In this document: one piece after another, positions 43,113 to 50,930 of the stretch | Layout of the letters: each line of letters begins with the position of its first letter | Numbering within the stretch: the stretch's first letter is position 1 | Origin: CAZUXE01 sp964624585 | GTDB lineage: Bacteria > Hydrothermota > Tepidihabitantia > B3-TA06 | Direction: 5' to 3' | Assembly (NCBI GenBank): GCA_964624585.1 | Contig: CAZUXE010000006.1 | Coordinates: 20,454-84,453, forward strand | Length of the DNA: 64,000 nucleotides | The notes under the pieces: model-generated | Seen by the model: the letters and a program-made list of their open reading frames with translations, nothing else | What the model was told of the DNA's origin: nothing | The model's database searches: none | Translations under genes and position numbers: made by a program

Positions 43113-43610
43113 TTATTTTTTTCTCCTTTTGAAGAGTTCCTCGGTAGTTCTTTTTACCTGAGCCGAAAGGACCTCGTTGTACTTCAGGCAACGGCTCTCA
43201 CCTGTTTGTTCATCAATCACAAAGTCTTCAGAAGACGCCTCCCTGAGACGTCCTTCAATTACGCCATCAGTAACCTTAACCCTAATCCGTTCACCCACGG
43301 CCTTACGAAAATGTTCAGGAAGATAAAGTTCTCTTTCAATACCTGGTGTCGATACCTCAAGACTTAAATCTCGGTATTTTTCACTAATTGCGGCAAAATT
43401 GAGAATCAAAGCACGGCTAATTTTCTCACAATCACCTACAGTAGCCCCACCTTGTTTTTCTATAAAAATCTTTAATTTGTTTGCATTCAAGGAAGCGTGA
43501 TACAAATTGCAAGCGTGTTCCTTTACTACATCCAATATCAAATCCTTAAGTCCCTCGGATATACCGAACATAAACTTATTGGATATATTGGACATATTCT
43601 TAAGAGACAT
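43113..43610 (-). CDS. rimP: Ribosome maturation factor RimP
   Basis: 165 residues. The two RimP domains are visible: an N-terminal alpha/beta part with KIFIEKQGGATVGDCEKISRAL and the motif LEVSTPGIERELYLPEHF, then a C-terminal SH3-like part (GERIRVKVTDGVIEGRL...DFVIDEQTG). It is needed for 30S assembly. It starts directly after the proS stop (TAG/ATG adjacent) and is followed three bases later by nusA, the widespread rimP-nusA-infB order. Confidence 0.95.
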   Translation of the reverse strand: MSLKNMSNISNKFMFGISEGLKDLILDVVKEHACNLYHASLNANKLKIFIEKQGGATVGDCEKISRALILNFAAISEKYRDLSLEVSTPGIERELYLPEHFRKAVGERIRVKVTDGVIEGRLREASSEDFVIDEQTGESRCLKYNEVLSAQVKRTTEELFKRRKK

Positions 43611-45329
43611 CTAAAGTTCCTTTTCGTCAGCCTTAGCTAAAAGCGCCTTCTTTGCCTCATCTACCAATTGACACAGCTTTCCAACAGCGTCTTGCTTTGC
43701 AAGTTGAACAGCCTCACCTGACGCCAGATTCTTAATATCCACTTTTCCTTCCTTTAGCCCCCTTGGACCTACAACCATGCGGAAGGGAATACCTACCAAG
43801 TCTGCATCGGCAAACTTGGCTCCTGGAGCTATATCCCTGTCATCTATTACTGCCTCTATTCCTGCAGAGTTCAAGTCTTCATACATCTTAAAGGATGTCT
43901 CATGTTCACCCAGAGAAACAACCTCAACTTCGTAAGGCGCAACACTTACAGGCCAGGCCATACGGTCATCCTTGTAGTGACTATCCACCAAAGCTGCCAT
44001 TGAACGCTCAACACCTATGCCATAGGAACCCATAACTATCGGTCGCTGCTCTCCATTCTCATCAAGCACACTCGCACCCATCGCTTCGGAATACTTGGTT
44101 CCCAACTTAAAGATATGCCCCAACTCAATTGTATTTTTTTCAGAAAGCACCGCACCGCATTCAGGACAAATATCTCCTGCCCTTACCGTACGCAAGTCAA
44201 GGAATTCTTTGACCTTGACTTCTTTTGAAAGGCTTATGCCGATGATATGGTAGTCATCTTCATTCGCGCCAGCGACATAACAATCTGTAACCTCAAGACT
44301 CTTATCTGCGTAAATTTCAATATCTACACCCTGTGGCCCAAGAAAACCAAGAGAAGCCTTCATGTATTTTTTAGCGTCCTCTTCCGTTGCCGGCATAATG
44401 GATGCGCCAAAGGTACGCTTCAGCTTTTCCTCACTAAGTTCATAATCACCCCTGACCAAAATAAGCAAAGGCTTTTCCCCTTTTTTGAAAAGCAAACTTT
44501 TAACCAGCTGTGAGGTTTTGATGTTCAGAAACCTTGCCACATCTTCAACAGATTTCATAGCCGGAGTATGGATTTTTTCCCTTTTGGCGTTAAGCGGCTC
44601 AGCCTCAACTGCCACTCCCTGAGCTATTTCTGAATTTGCCCTATAGCTACACTTGGGGCAAACAAGCGATATATCTTCACCTGAATCCGCTTCCACCATA
44701 AACTCTACTGATTCACCTGCGCCCATAAGTCCCCCTGAAGCCTGAACAATAAAAAAGTCATGTCCCATACGGGCAAACAAGCGGGAATAGGCCTTACGGT
44801 GAAGCTCAAAAGAGCGGTCAAGTCCTTCAAAGTTGATGTCAAAGCTGTAGGAATCCTTCATAGTAAACTGCCTTGTTCGCAGCAATCCGCCTCGCGGTCT
44901 TGGTTCATCCCTGAACTTTGTCTGAAACTGATACCATATTTGAGGCAGTTCTTTGTATGAACGCAATTCCTTAGAAGCCAGCAAGGCCATAAGTTCCTCG
45001 TGCGTAGGGCATAGAGCTAAGTCTTGATCTTTGCGGTCCTTAAGACGAAACATATCGCGACCAAAGGCTTCCCATCGTCCTGATTTGTCCCATAATGTTC
45101 TTGGGGAAAGTGCTGTAAGAAAAACCTCCTGCGCACCAATTCGGTTATGCTCTTCCCTAATTATTTGACTAATCTTACGAACTATCCTTAATCCCAGGGG
45201 CAAAAGATTGTAAAGCCCCGAACCTACTGGACGTATAAAACCTGCCCGTAGCAAAACCTTGTGACTAAGGTTCTCCGCCTGCCTAGGGATTTCACGTAAT
45301 GTTGGTATAAGCGCTTTTGACCAAATCAT
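43611..45329 (-). CDS. proS: Prolyl-tRNA synthetase (bacterial type, with editing domain)
   Basis: 572 residues. Class II motif 1 lies near residues 45-75, motif 2 in FRDEPRPRGGLLRTRQFTMKD-type residues near 140-160, and motif 3 in GSYGIGVERSMAAL near 440. The YbaK-like insertion domain for hydrolysing Ala-tRNA(Pro) occupies about 225-385. The C-terminal anticodon-binding domain is normal (VDIKNLASGEAVQL). It heads the translation operon. ATG 45329 begins five bases after TATAAT, with no Shine-Dalgarno, so this operon mRNA is predicted to be leaderless. Confidence 0.97.
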   Translation of the reverse strand: MIWSKALIPTLREIPRQAENLSHKVLLRAGFIRPVGSGLYNLLPLGLRIVRKISQIIREEHNRIGAQEVFLTALSPRTLWDKSGRWEAFGRDMFRLKDRKDQDLALCPTHEELMALLASKELRSYKELPQIWYQFQTKFRDEPRPRGGLLRTRQFTMKDSYSFDINFEGLDRSFELHRKAYSRLFARMGHDFFIVQASGGLMGAGESVEFMVEADSGEDISLVCPKCSYRANSEIAQGVAVEAEPLNAKREKIHTPAMKSVEDVARFLNIKTSQLVKSLLFKKGEKPLLILVRGDYELSEEKLKRTFGASIMPATEEDAKKYMKASLGFLGPQGVDIEIYADKSLEVTDCYVAGANEDDYHIIGISLSKEVKVKEFLDLRTVRAGDICPECGAVLSEKNTIELGHIFKLGTKYSEAMGASVLDENGEQRPIVMGSYGIGVERSMAALVDSHYKDDRMAWPVSVAPYEVEVVSLGEHETSFKMYEDLNSAGIEAVIDDRDIAPGAKFADADLVGIPFRMVVGPRGLKEGKVDIKNLASGEAVQLAKQDAVGKLCQLVDEAKKALLAKADEKEL

Positions 45330-45334
45330 CCGTG

Positions 45335-45362
45335 ATTATATAGAGGAAAATCATTAGGTCAA
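45335..45362 (-). promoter_or_regulatory. Promoter of proS-rimP-nusA-infB operon, leaderless
   Basis: Minus strand TTGACC (45362-45357), 16 bp, TATAAT (45340-45335); ATG 45329 follows after five bases (CACGG). Confidence 0.85.
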
Positions 45363-45600
45363 CCCGCCCCTTAAAAGCTTTTGGAAGCCTAAACAAGGAT
45401 AGTGCTACAGTTAACTTGGAGGTATATTGATACTGAAGTATAAGAAATTCAAAGATAGCAGTGCACCACGACCTATTTTGACGACGAGTAGTGTATTCGA
45501 CAACAAAAATCTATTGTTTTTAGACCAGGTATATTCCAAGCTAAAACAAACAAATTATCTATTTCTAGTTACAAGCTAGTCTAGAAGTTTATTTCATAAA

Positions 45601-45628
45601 TTGACAAATTGTTCAGCTTCCGTAGAGT
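45601..45628 (+). promoter_or_regulatory. Promoter of O-antigen ligase-like gene
   Basis: TTGACA (45601-45606), 16 bp, TAGAGT (45623-45628). The expected start coincides with the ATG of an 11-codon leader frame at 45634. Confidence 0.7.
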
Positions 45629-45633
45629 TAAGT

Positions 45634-45669
45634 ATGAATGAGAAAAAAGGGCTTGTGCGGGTAATTTAA
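45634..45669 (+). CDS. Leaderless 11-codon leader peptide
   Basis: ATG 45634 lies six bases after the -10 box. The frame reads MNEKKGLVRVI and its TAA overlaps the ATG of the next gene (TAATG). Its role would be to let ribosomes load on the 5' end and reinitiate on the main gene. Confidence 0.5.
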   Translation: MNEKKGLVRVI

Positions 45670-47045
45670 TGAATACCTACGATATAACCCTTAAAAAAAT
45701 TGCCCATGAACCCAAATGGGTCGCTATCGCACTACTTACAGGAATAGCTTTATTCCTAGGGGCCGGACTGTATATTTCAGGTATCTTTGGAATAATCGTC
45801 GCCTTAATGCCCCTACTTCTCCTTCTAGCTGTTTTATGCCTAATTAATCCGTATCCATTTTGGCTGTTTTTCTTTTTTCTCGCCCCCCTGAGCTATATAG
45901 TTCAGGATATTTTCCCAACTGGAAGTTTTATTCGTTTTCTCGGCCTGGTTCTTGTAGCCTTTTCTGTACCTTCAATTCTTATGTCCAAACGCTCGGCAAA
46001 CTTCAAAATGACTCCATTAGGCGCAAGTCTATTACTTTTCTTCCTAGGTTGCAGCATCTCTTTACTCGCTTTCGTTGACTTAGAGGAATCGTTTTCAGGA
46101 TTAGAATTGTTTTTTGGTAATATCCTTTCCTACTGGGTTTTCATAAATATTTTTAAGAAAGAGAAGAAACTTGAGTCGTTGCTTAACGTACTAATTGCTG
46201 CGGTATCTATCCAAGCCCTTATTGCCGTCGTACAGAAATTGATTCACCCCCTATGGCGCTCTGCAGGAACTATCACCGACCCAAATTACTTTGGTTTCTG
46301 GCTCTTGCCTTTTATTTGCTTTGCCTTTTATTTGGGAGTAGCCGAAAGAAATTCTCTCAAGAAAGTTCTATATTTTTCTGCCTACGCAATAATGTCTATA
46401 GCCATTCCATTAACTTATTCCAGAAGTATGATTATTGTTCTTGTTATCGCGCAATTTGTGCTTTTTTGGAGACAAAAAAAACTGCTTCTATTCGGGGTTT
46501 TTATATTAGCCACAGGAGCCTTGCTTGTAATTGGATTCCCTAATTTATTCGCTCAAGGAATCAGCATAAGCTCATTCTTCACCGCGGCAAGAGTGGCGTC
46601 TATCGACTGGCGTTGGTATTTTGCAAAAACCGCTGTTAAGATGTTCTTAGAACACCCCTTGTTCGGGATTGGAGTTGATGCATTCTTTTCAACATTTCAA
46701 TTCTATTCTGCAACAACTCCAACTATAGGAGCAGAGGTTATCCATAATTCATTTCTTGAAATACTTTCAGGCACAGGTTTGGTTGGTTCTGTTCCCTTTG
46801 CCTTTATCCTATTCTTTTCTGTCAGAAATTTCTGGCAGGCACGAAAACGCCAGAAACAAAGGATGGATAAAAACCGTAGACTCTTAGCAGAAGGTCTTCT
46901 GGTTGGATTTTTAATATCGCTTCTGTCCCATTTCTTCCTTTCAACCCAACATCACGTTACCTTATGGCTTTTCATCGCTTTTTCTACGATAGTTCTAAAT
47001 CAATCGCTTAGTCATGACAAACAGAATTCCCTGCAAACTGACTAA
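45669..47045 (+). CDS. O-antigen ligase/polymerase-like membrane protein (Wzy_C family)
   Basis: 458 residues, about 11 transmembrane helices. A long loop (about 300-370) holds WRWYFAKTAVKMFLEHPLFGIGVDAF and HNSFLEILSGTGLVG, the pattern of the Wzy_C/O-antigen ligase family, with the conserved His before NSFLE. It joins or polymerises surface polysaccharide at the periplasmic side of the inner membrane. No sugar-transferase genes are near. The ATG is coupled to a short leader frame; the main gene has no Shine-Dalgarno of its own. Confidence 0.88.
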   Translation: MNTYDITLKKIAHEPKWVAIALLTGIALFLGAGLYISGIFGIIVALMPLLLLLAVLCLINPYPFWLFFFFLAPLSYIVQDIFPTGSFIRFLGLVLVAFSVPSILMSKRSANFKMTPLGASLLLFFLGCSISLLAFVDLEESFSGLELFFGNILSYWVFINIFKKEKKLESLLNVLIAAVSIQALIAVVQKLIHPLWRSAGTITDPNYFGFWLLPFICFAFYLGVAERNSLKKVLYFSAYAIMSIAIPLTYSRSMIIVLVIAQFVLFWRQKKLLLFGVFILATGALLVIGFPNLFAQGISISSFFTAARVASIDWRWYFAKTAVKMFLEHPLFGIGVDAFFSTFQFYSATTPTIGAEVIHNSFLEILSGTGLVGSVPFAFILFFSVRNFWQARKRQKQRMDKNRRLLAEGLLVGFLISLLSHFFLSTQHHVTLWLFIAFSTIVLNQSLSHDKQNSLQTD

Positions 47046-47197
47046 GCAAAGTTATTTGTTAAATTAACTCTCAAAATCGTTGACTAAAGCCTTAGATTAA
47101 ACTGATTTTCGACAGCTACCATCTTAGCCCGAGCTAAGTCTATATTTAATGTAACTTATGCGAAAAATGTTTTGGTCTATAATATGGCGTAATGCTC

Positions 47198-47225
47198 TTG
47201 ACAGCTATTGCTTGTTGCCTATAAT
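47198..47225 (+). promoter_or_regulatory. Perfect consensus promoter of candidate small RNA
   Basis: TTGACA (47198-47203), 16 bp, TATAAT (47220-47225). No open frame lies between it and the terminator at 47257-47281. Confidence 0.9.
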
Positions 47226-47230
47226 ACGCA

Positions 47231-47284
47231 TAGCCCTCCTCAGAAACACCTCCTGTACCGCCCCCATCCGGGGGCGGTTTTCTT
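47231..47284 (+). ncRNA. Candidate 50-55-nt small RNA with two anti-Shine-Dalgarno motifs
   Basis: The predicted transcript begins near 47231 and ends in the T run of a strong terminator. Its unpaired 5' part contains CCCUCCU and ACCUCCU; the second equals the 16S anti-Shine-Dalgarno core. Small RNAs with C-rich loops pair with ribosome sites in other bacteria. No start codon is present. The promoter and terminator are as strong as any in the window, which argues for a real RNA, but expression is not known. Confidence 0.65.
47257..47283 (+). terminator. Intrinsic terminator of candidate small RNA
   Basis: ACCGCCCCC (47257-47265), loop ATCC, GGGGGCGGT (47270-47278), then TTTCTT. Confidence 0.9.
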
Positions 47285-47298
47285 GAATATATTAAACC

Positions 47299-47322
47299 CA
47301 AGCGGGGCATTCGCCCCGCTTG
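47299..47322 (-). terminator. Terminator hairpin of ferredoxin gene
   Basis: CAAGCGGGGC, loop ATTC, GCCCCGCTTG: perfect 10-bp arms. It lies 60 bases after the ferredoxin stop on the minus strand; the T run is weak (GGGTTTAAT). Confidence 0.75.
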
Positions 47323-47382
47323 TAATAGTTGTTAATTTAACTCTAAATCGCCAATTACCCAATAATGAGTGTTCTTTGTTGG

Positions 47383-47565
47383 CTATTCGATAGCAATTGC
47401 CTCAGTGGGGCATGATTCAGCAGCTTCCTTACAGCATCCTGCATCATCACAACTTGCTCCACCTATTACTACTGCTTTATCATCTTTCATCTCGAACACC
47501 TGCGGACATATATCGGCGCAAACTCCGCACCCAATACAGGCTTCAGAATCAACTTTAGCTTTCAT
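47383..47565 (-). CDS. Single-cluster [4Fe-4S] ferredoxin
   Basis: 60 residues. CIGCGVCADICP gives three ligands (Cys10, Cys13, Cys16) and SCPTEAI near the end gives the fourth. Cys20 and one of the adjacent Cys44/45 are in the positions that form a disulfide in Thermotoga-type single-cluster ferredoxins, to which the whole sequence looks alike. It is a low-potential electron carrier for hydrogenase or oxidoreductases. AAGGAGGA precedes ATG 47565. Own consensus promoter and terminator. Confidence 0.95.
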   Translation of the reverse strand: MKAKVDSEACIGCGVCADICPQVFEMKDDKAVVIGGASCDDAGCCKEAAESCPTEAIAIE

Positions 47566-47597
47566 CTATATTCCTCCTTAAATAGTTTGAATGGCAA

Positions 47598-47625
47598 ATT
47601 ATATGAGCGAAGATTAAGTTGTCAA
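47598..47625 (-). promoter_or_regulatory. Consensus promoter of ferredoxin gene
   Basis: Minus strand TTGACA (47625-47620), 16 bp, TATAAT (47603-47598), leader of about 30 bases. Confidence 0.9.
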
Positions 47626-47766
47626 CCTTCATTAAGCGATACCCTAAAAACACACATATCACAGTATACTACTATGGAAGAAAAATCGGCAAAATCTACC
47701 GCAAGCTTAACCCAAAACTTCGTTTTCGCTTACGCGACTCAAAGATTTACAGTTACCCTTCTCTAC

Positions 47767-47794
47767 TTGACAGCAGGCGCCTTATCTCTAGACT
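47767..47794 (+). promoter_or_regulatory. Promoter of GGDEF-TPR gene, leaderless
   Basis: TTGACA (47767-47772), 16 bp, TAGACT (47789-47794); ATG 47801 is seven bases after the -10. Confidence 0.75.
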
Positions 47795-47800
47795 GCAAAT

Positions 47801-50089
47801 ATGGATAAATCGTTGCAGGAGTTCCGCAAAGAGGTTGCCAAAGCCTTAAAGCCCTTGAACGCCCGTTTGGACGGAGTCTTGTTTACCATCAACGATGAGC
47901 AGTTTTCATCCGCTTCCCGCGGTGTGGATATTCACTCTCTAGTGCAAGCTATGGGAAGTGCGCGTCAAAAAACGCTTGATAGGGTTTTTCTTTTATCCCT
48001 TGAAGGAGCCGGAGGCCGCCTAACAGCGGCTATATCGTTTGAGAACAGCGCTCATTTCCACCCTGAGGATATTTCCAGTTTGCTTGAATTCCTAATGCGC
48101 AACTTTATGCTTAAAGAAGAACGCGATCGTGACAGCTTAACCGGATTTCTTAAAAAAGACGCCTTTCGGGAAAGAATGTTAAAAATTGCCCTGAAGGTCA
48201 AAAAAGAAGCGGAGTCAAAGAAAACCGCCCGTCAGCGAAAAGGCCGAAGCCCGTCGCTTTCCTTCTTCCATCTTGACCTAGATCACTTTAAGGGTATAAA
48301 CGATACCCTGGGACATCGATTCGGCGATGAAGTTTTGAAGTCATTCAGCAGACAAACCAGAGAGTTTCTTGCAAGTAAAGATTTAGATGAAATGCTTTTC
48401 GCCCGTCTTGGAGGAGAAGAGTTCGGAGTGCTGATACCTTATCTTTCAGGAGCCGACGCATTTAAGCTGGCAGAAGAACTATGCAGTTTTATAAGGGATA
48501 GTGATATTCCGTCTTCTTCAGAAATTGCGAAATACAAGAAAAGTAATCCTGAGTTCAAGCCCTTGTCTCTGCCGCGCGTAACGGCAAGTATCGGTATTGC
48601 CACAGCTGACAGCGCTGTTATTCTTAGGGTTCCTGATGAATCTTTAGCTGGTGAGCTTGACCAACTCTACGAACGTGCAGATGTTGCAACCTATGTTGCG
48701 AAAAAACTTGGTCGTAACAGGGCTATGGCTTTTGGACGCATTCTTGCCGAAGGCGGCACTATTATTGATTTTGACGAACGCACAGGCATTGCAACGCTCG
48801 ATTTAGGTTCAGATATGGGGGTTGACGTAGGTGATGTTTTTCGTGTGTACGATAATTTTAAGTTTACAGGCAAGCAACCTATAATTCAGCCAGGCTCACA
48901 GAATAAAATTATAGGCCACTATCCAAAACTTGTACTTGGCGAACTTGAGGTCATAATGAGTCAGTCTCAGGTTTCTTTTGCCATGCTTCGCTCAGGCGAT
49001 AGCTTTGTTCCAGCCGCAGGTTTCTTTTTAGAATGGGTACCGCCATCACAACGGAGCAAGCGTACCAGCCCTGAAAGGCGACGCAAAGACCGACGCAAAG
49101 AACGTTCCCACTCCTCACGCTCTTTATTTGAAGCAAAGCTTAGGGAAAGTCAGGACAGTCAACGTTTTCTGCTCGCGCTGCTTGCACTCGATAATATGCT
49201 TACTATAAAGGAACAAAGGGGTTCAACAGCGGTCAAGGAACTCTACCGAAGTTTTGCAAATGAACTTGAAAGAAACGCCATACCGGGAGATGTGGTAAGC
49301 GCCATTGGGTCCGATTATATTGCTTTTATTCCGTCGGGAACAAATCCAAAGGAAGTAGTAGCTAAGTTGACAGAAATCAAACGGCTTTTTGCCCAACGCG
49401 ACAAGGCAACCTTCTCGGCTGTAATTTTTGATTCAGAAACCGCAAGCTTTGACCGTACTAGAGCTTTAGATATCACCCGCAAGGGAATAGAAGCCGCTCG
49501 CTTCAAAGGTGTTGACCAAATGCTTCTCCTTACTCCCTCCATCCTCTTAACAAAACTTTACTTTTATCACGAACAAGGTGAATACGACAAGGTTGTTGCG
49601 GAGTATCAGCAACTGCGGGAAATAGGGATTACAGATAAAAAAGCGCTTCTTTACTATAGCGAAGCGCTTTCCTACCTTGGAAGGCTTGAAGAAGCTGTAA
49701 ATGTAGCGCACGACATACTAACTATCGATAAAAAGAATACTGCGGCTTTAGAGGTTCTGGCATCAGCGGCTTTTGAAATGGAACATTATCAAGAAGCAGC
49801 CTCAGCCTATGAGACACTTGCAGAAATTAAGAAAAAAGATATTGCTCCCTGGCAATGGCGCGATTTTGGAATAGCCCTACTTTATTTAGGACAAACAAGG
49901 CAGGCGCTTGATAATTTGGATATGGCTCTTGCCGGCGATGCAACTGATGCAATGGCTATTTATCAAAAAGGCGAAACCCTTTTAGCATTGGGTGAGAAAG
50001 AAAAAGCCCGCAAGGAGTTTCTTAAAGCCTTTGAACTTGGCTACAGAGAACTAAGTCCGCAAGCGGCAAAGCTTTTAGGCGAAGGTTAA
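47801..50089 (+). CDS. Diguanylate cyclase with second degenerate GGDEF and TPRs
   Basis: 762 residues, cytoplasmic. A GGDEF domain at about 105-310 has DLDHFKGINDTLGHRFGD and the active-site loop LGGEEFGVLI, so it should make c-di-GMP. A beta-rich domain follows (about 320-410, GTIIDFDERTGIATLDLGSDMG...GDVFRVY) and then a basic linker (RRRKDRRKERSHSS). A second GGDEF-like fold at about 445-590 has SDYIAF in place of the GGDEF loop and is presumably catalytically dead. TPRs fill the end (about 595-760). No RxxD inhibitory site was recognised. Leaderless start. Probably cotranscribed with yjbQ, 76 bases downstream. Confidence 0.9.
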   Translation: MDKSLQEFRKEVAKALKPLNARLDGVLFTINDEQFSSASRGVDIHSLVQAMGSARQKTLDRVFLLSLEGAGGRLTAAISFENSAHFHPEDISSLLEFLMRNFMLKEERDRDSLTGFLKKDAFRERMLKIALKVKKEAESKKTARQRKGRSPSLSFFHLDLDHFKGINDTLGHRFGDEVLKSFSRQTREFLASKDLDEMLFARLGGEEFGVLIPYLSGADAFKLAEELCSFIRDSDIPSSSEIAKYKKSNPEFKPLSLPRVTASIGIATADSAVILRVPDESLAGELDQLYERADVATYVAKKLGRNRAMAFGRILAEGGTIIDFDERTGIATLDLGSDMGVDVGDVFRVYDNFKFTGKQPIIQPGSQNKIIGHYPKLVLGELEVIMSQSQVSFAMLRSGDSFVPAAGFFLEWVPPSQRSKRTSPERRRKDRRKERSHSSRSLFEAKLRESQDSQRFLLALLALDNMLTIKEQRGSTAVKELYRSFANELERNAIPGDVVSAIGSDYIAFIPSGTNPKEVVAKLTEIKRLFAQRDKATFSAVIFDSETASFDRTRALDITRKGIEAARFKGVDQMLLLTPSILLTKLYFYHEQGEYDKVVAEYQQLREIGITDKKALLYYSEALSYLGRLEEAVNVAHDILTIDKKNTAALEVLASAAFEMEHYQEAASAYETLAEIKKKDIAPWQWRDFGIALLYLGQTRQALDNLDMALAGDATDAMAIYQKGETLLALGEKEKARKEFLKAFELGYRELSPQAAKLLGEG

Positions 50090-50165
50090 GCGTTTTTATG
50101 AGTACTCCTCCCCTTTCTCCTCAACCCCTTTTCAGTAGATCTAGATTTAGGATATCTGTATAACA

Positions 50166-50585
50166 ATGACTATATACAAAGCTAACATAACACTGAAGGC
50201 CAAAGGTTTTGCAGATACCCACAACATTACGCCTAATTTAGAACAAATTCTAACGGAAAGCGGTATAAGTGAAGGACTTTGCACAGTAATCCTGCCCGGT
50301 TCAACTGGTGGAATTACTACTATAGAGTACGAACCAGAAGTACTTAAGGATATGCGCGAGCTTTTGGAACAGATTACGCCTCAGAATAAACATTATCATC
50401 ACGACGCGGCCTGGGGTGATGGTAACGGATTTTCGCATCTTCGTTCAGCCCTTATTGGGACTTCTATGTCAATACCCTTTTCATCAGCGAAGCTGGTTTT
50501 AGGCACCTGGCAGCAGGTAGTGTTCATAGATTTCGATAATAGAGCGCGCCAACGAACCCTTTACGTTCAACTACTTGGCGAATAG
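50166..50585 (+). CDS. yjbQ: YjbQ/UPF0047 family protein
   Basis: 139 residues, the usual length of this family. Conserved patches: CTVILPGSTGGITTIEYEP, the histidine cluster HYHHDAAWGDGNGFSHL, and LVLGTWQQVVFIDFD near the end. E. coli YjbQ has weak thiamine-phosphate synthase activity; the true role is not settled. No clear Shine-Dalgarno; TGTATAAC directly before the ATG resembles an extended -10, so the start could be read from a longer transcript. Confidence 0.93.
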   Translation: MTIYKANITLKAKGFADTHNITPNLEQILTESGISEGLCTVILPGSTGGITTIEYEPEVLKDMRELLEQITPQNKHYHHDAAWGDGNGFSHLRSALIGTSMSIPFSSAKLVLGTWQQVVFIDFDNRARQRTLYVQLLGE

Positions 50586-50892
50586 GGACTTCCCTATATC
50601 CTCAAAACTCCACCTATATCTGAAAATGACTTACTACTATCCACGCCTTCGGCGTGGATTAAAGTATCAAAACCTACGGTTTTGCTTTAAGAGTTTCGGA
50701 TAACTCAAAACTTCACTCGAATTTATTCTTACAAAAACAACTTCAGGCTACAACTTTGTGACCTTTGAGTTCTTTGTGGTAAGTCTTATCCGTAACAATG
50801 CCTTCCTTACAGTCCACGGTAGAATATCCTCACTTATAATCCATCCCCTTTTCCATTGGGAGAGAGGACAATTCCAAAAAAGTTGAGAGGAT
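50586..50892. other. Intergenic region between convergent genes, with hairpins
   Basis: Contains two hairpins: CCACGCC-TTC-GGCGTGG (50641-50657) and TTAAAG...AAAACC-TAC-GGTTTT...CTTTAA (50659-50690). Neither has a classic T run but they probably end yjbQ transcription. No gene. Confidence 0.6.
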
Positions 50893-50914
50893 GGGGGGGT
50901 GAGGGAGGGGAGGG
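50893..50914 (+). other. G-quadruplex motif
   Basis: Four G tracts (50893-50899, 50903-50905, 50907-50910, 50912-50914) with 1-3-base loops, 17 bases beyond the stop codon of the opposing 1384-aa gene. Confidence 0.75.
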
Positions 50915-50930
50915 AATACCAAAAGATAGA

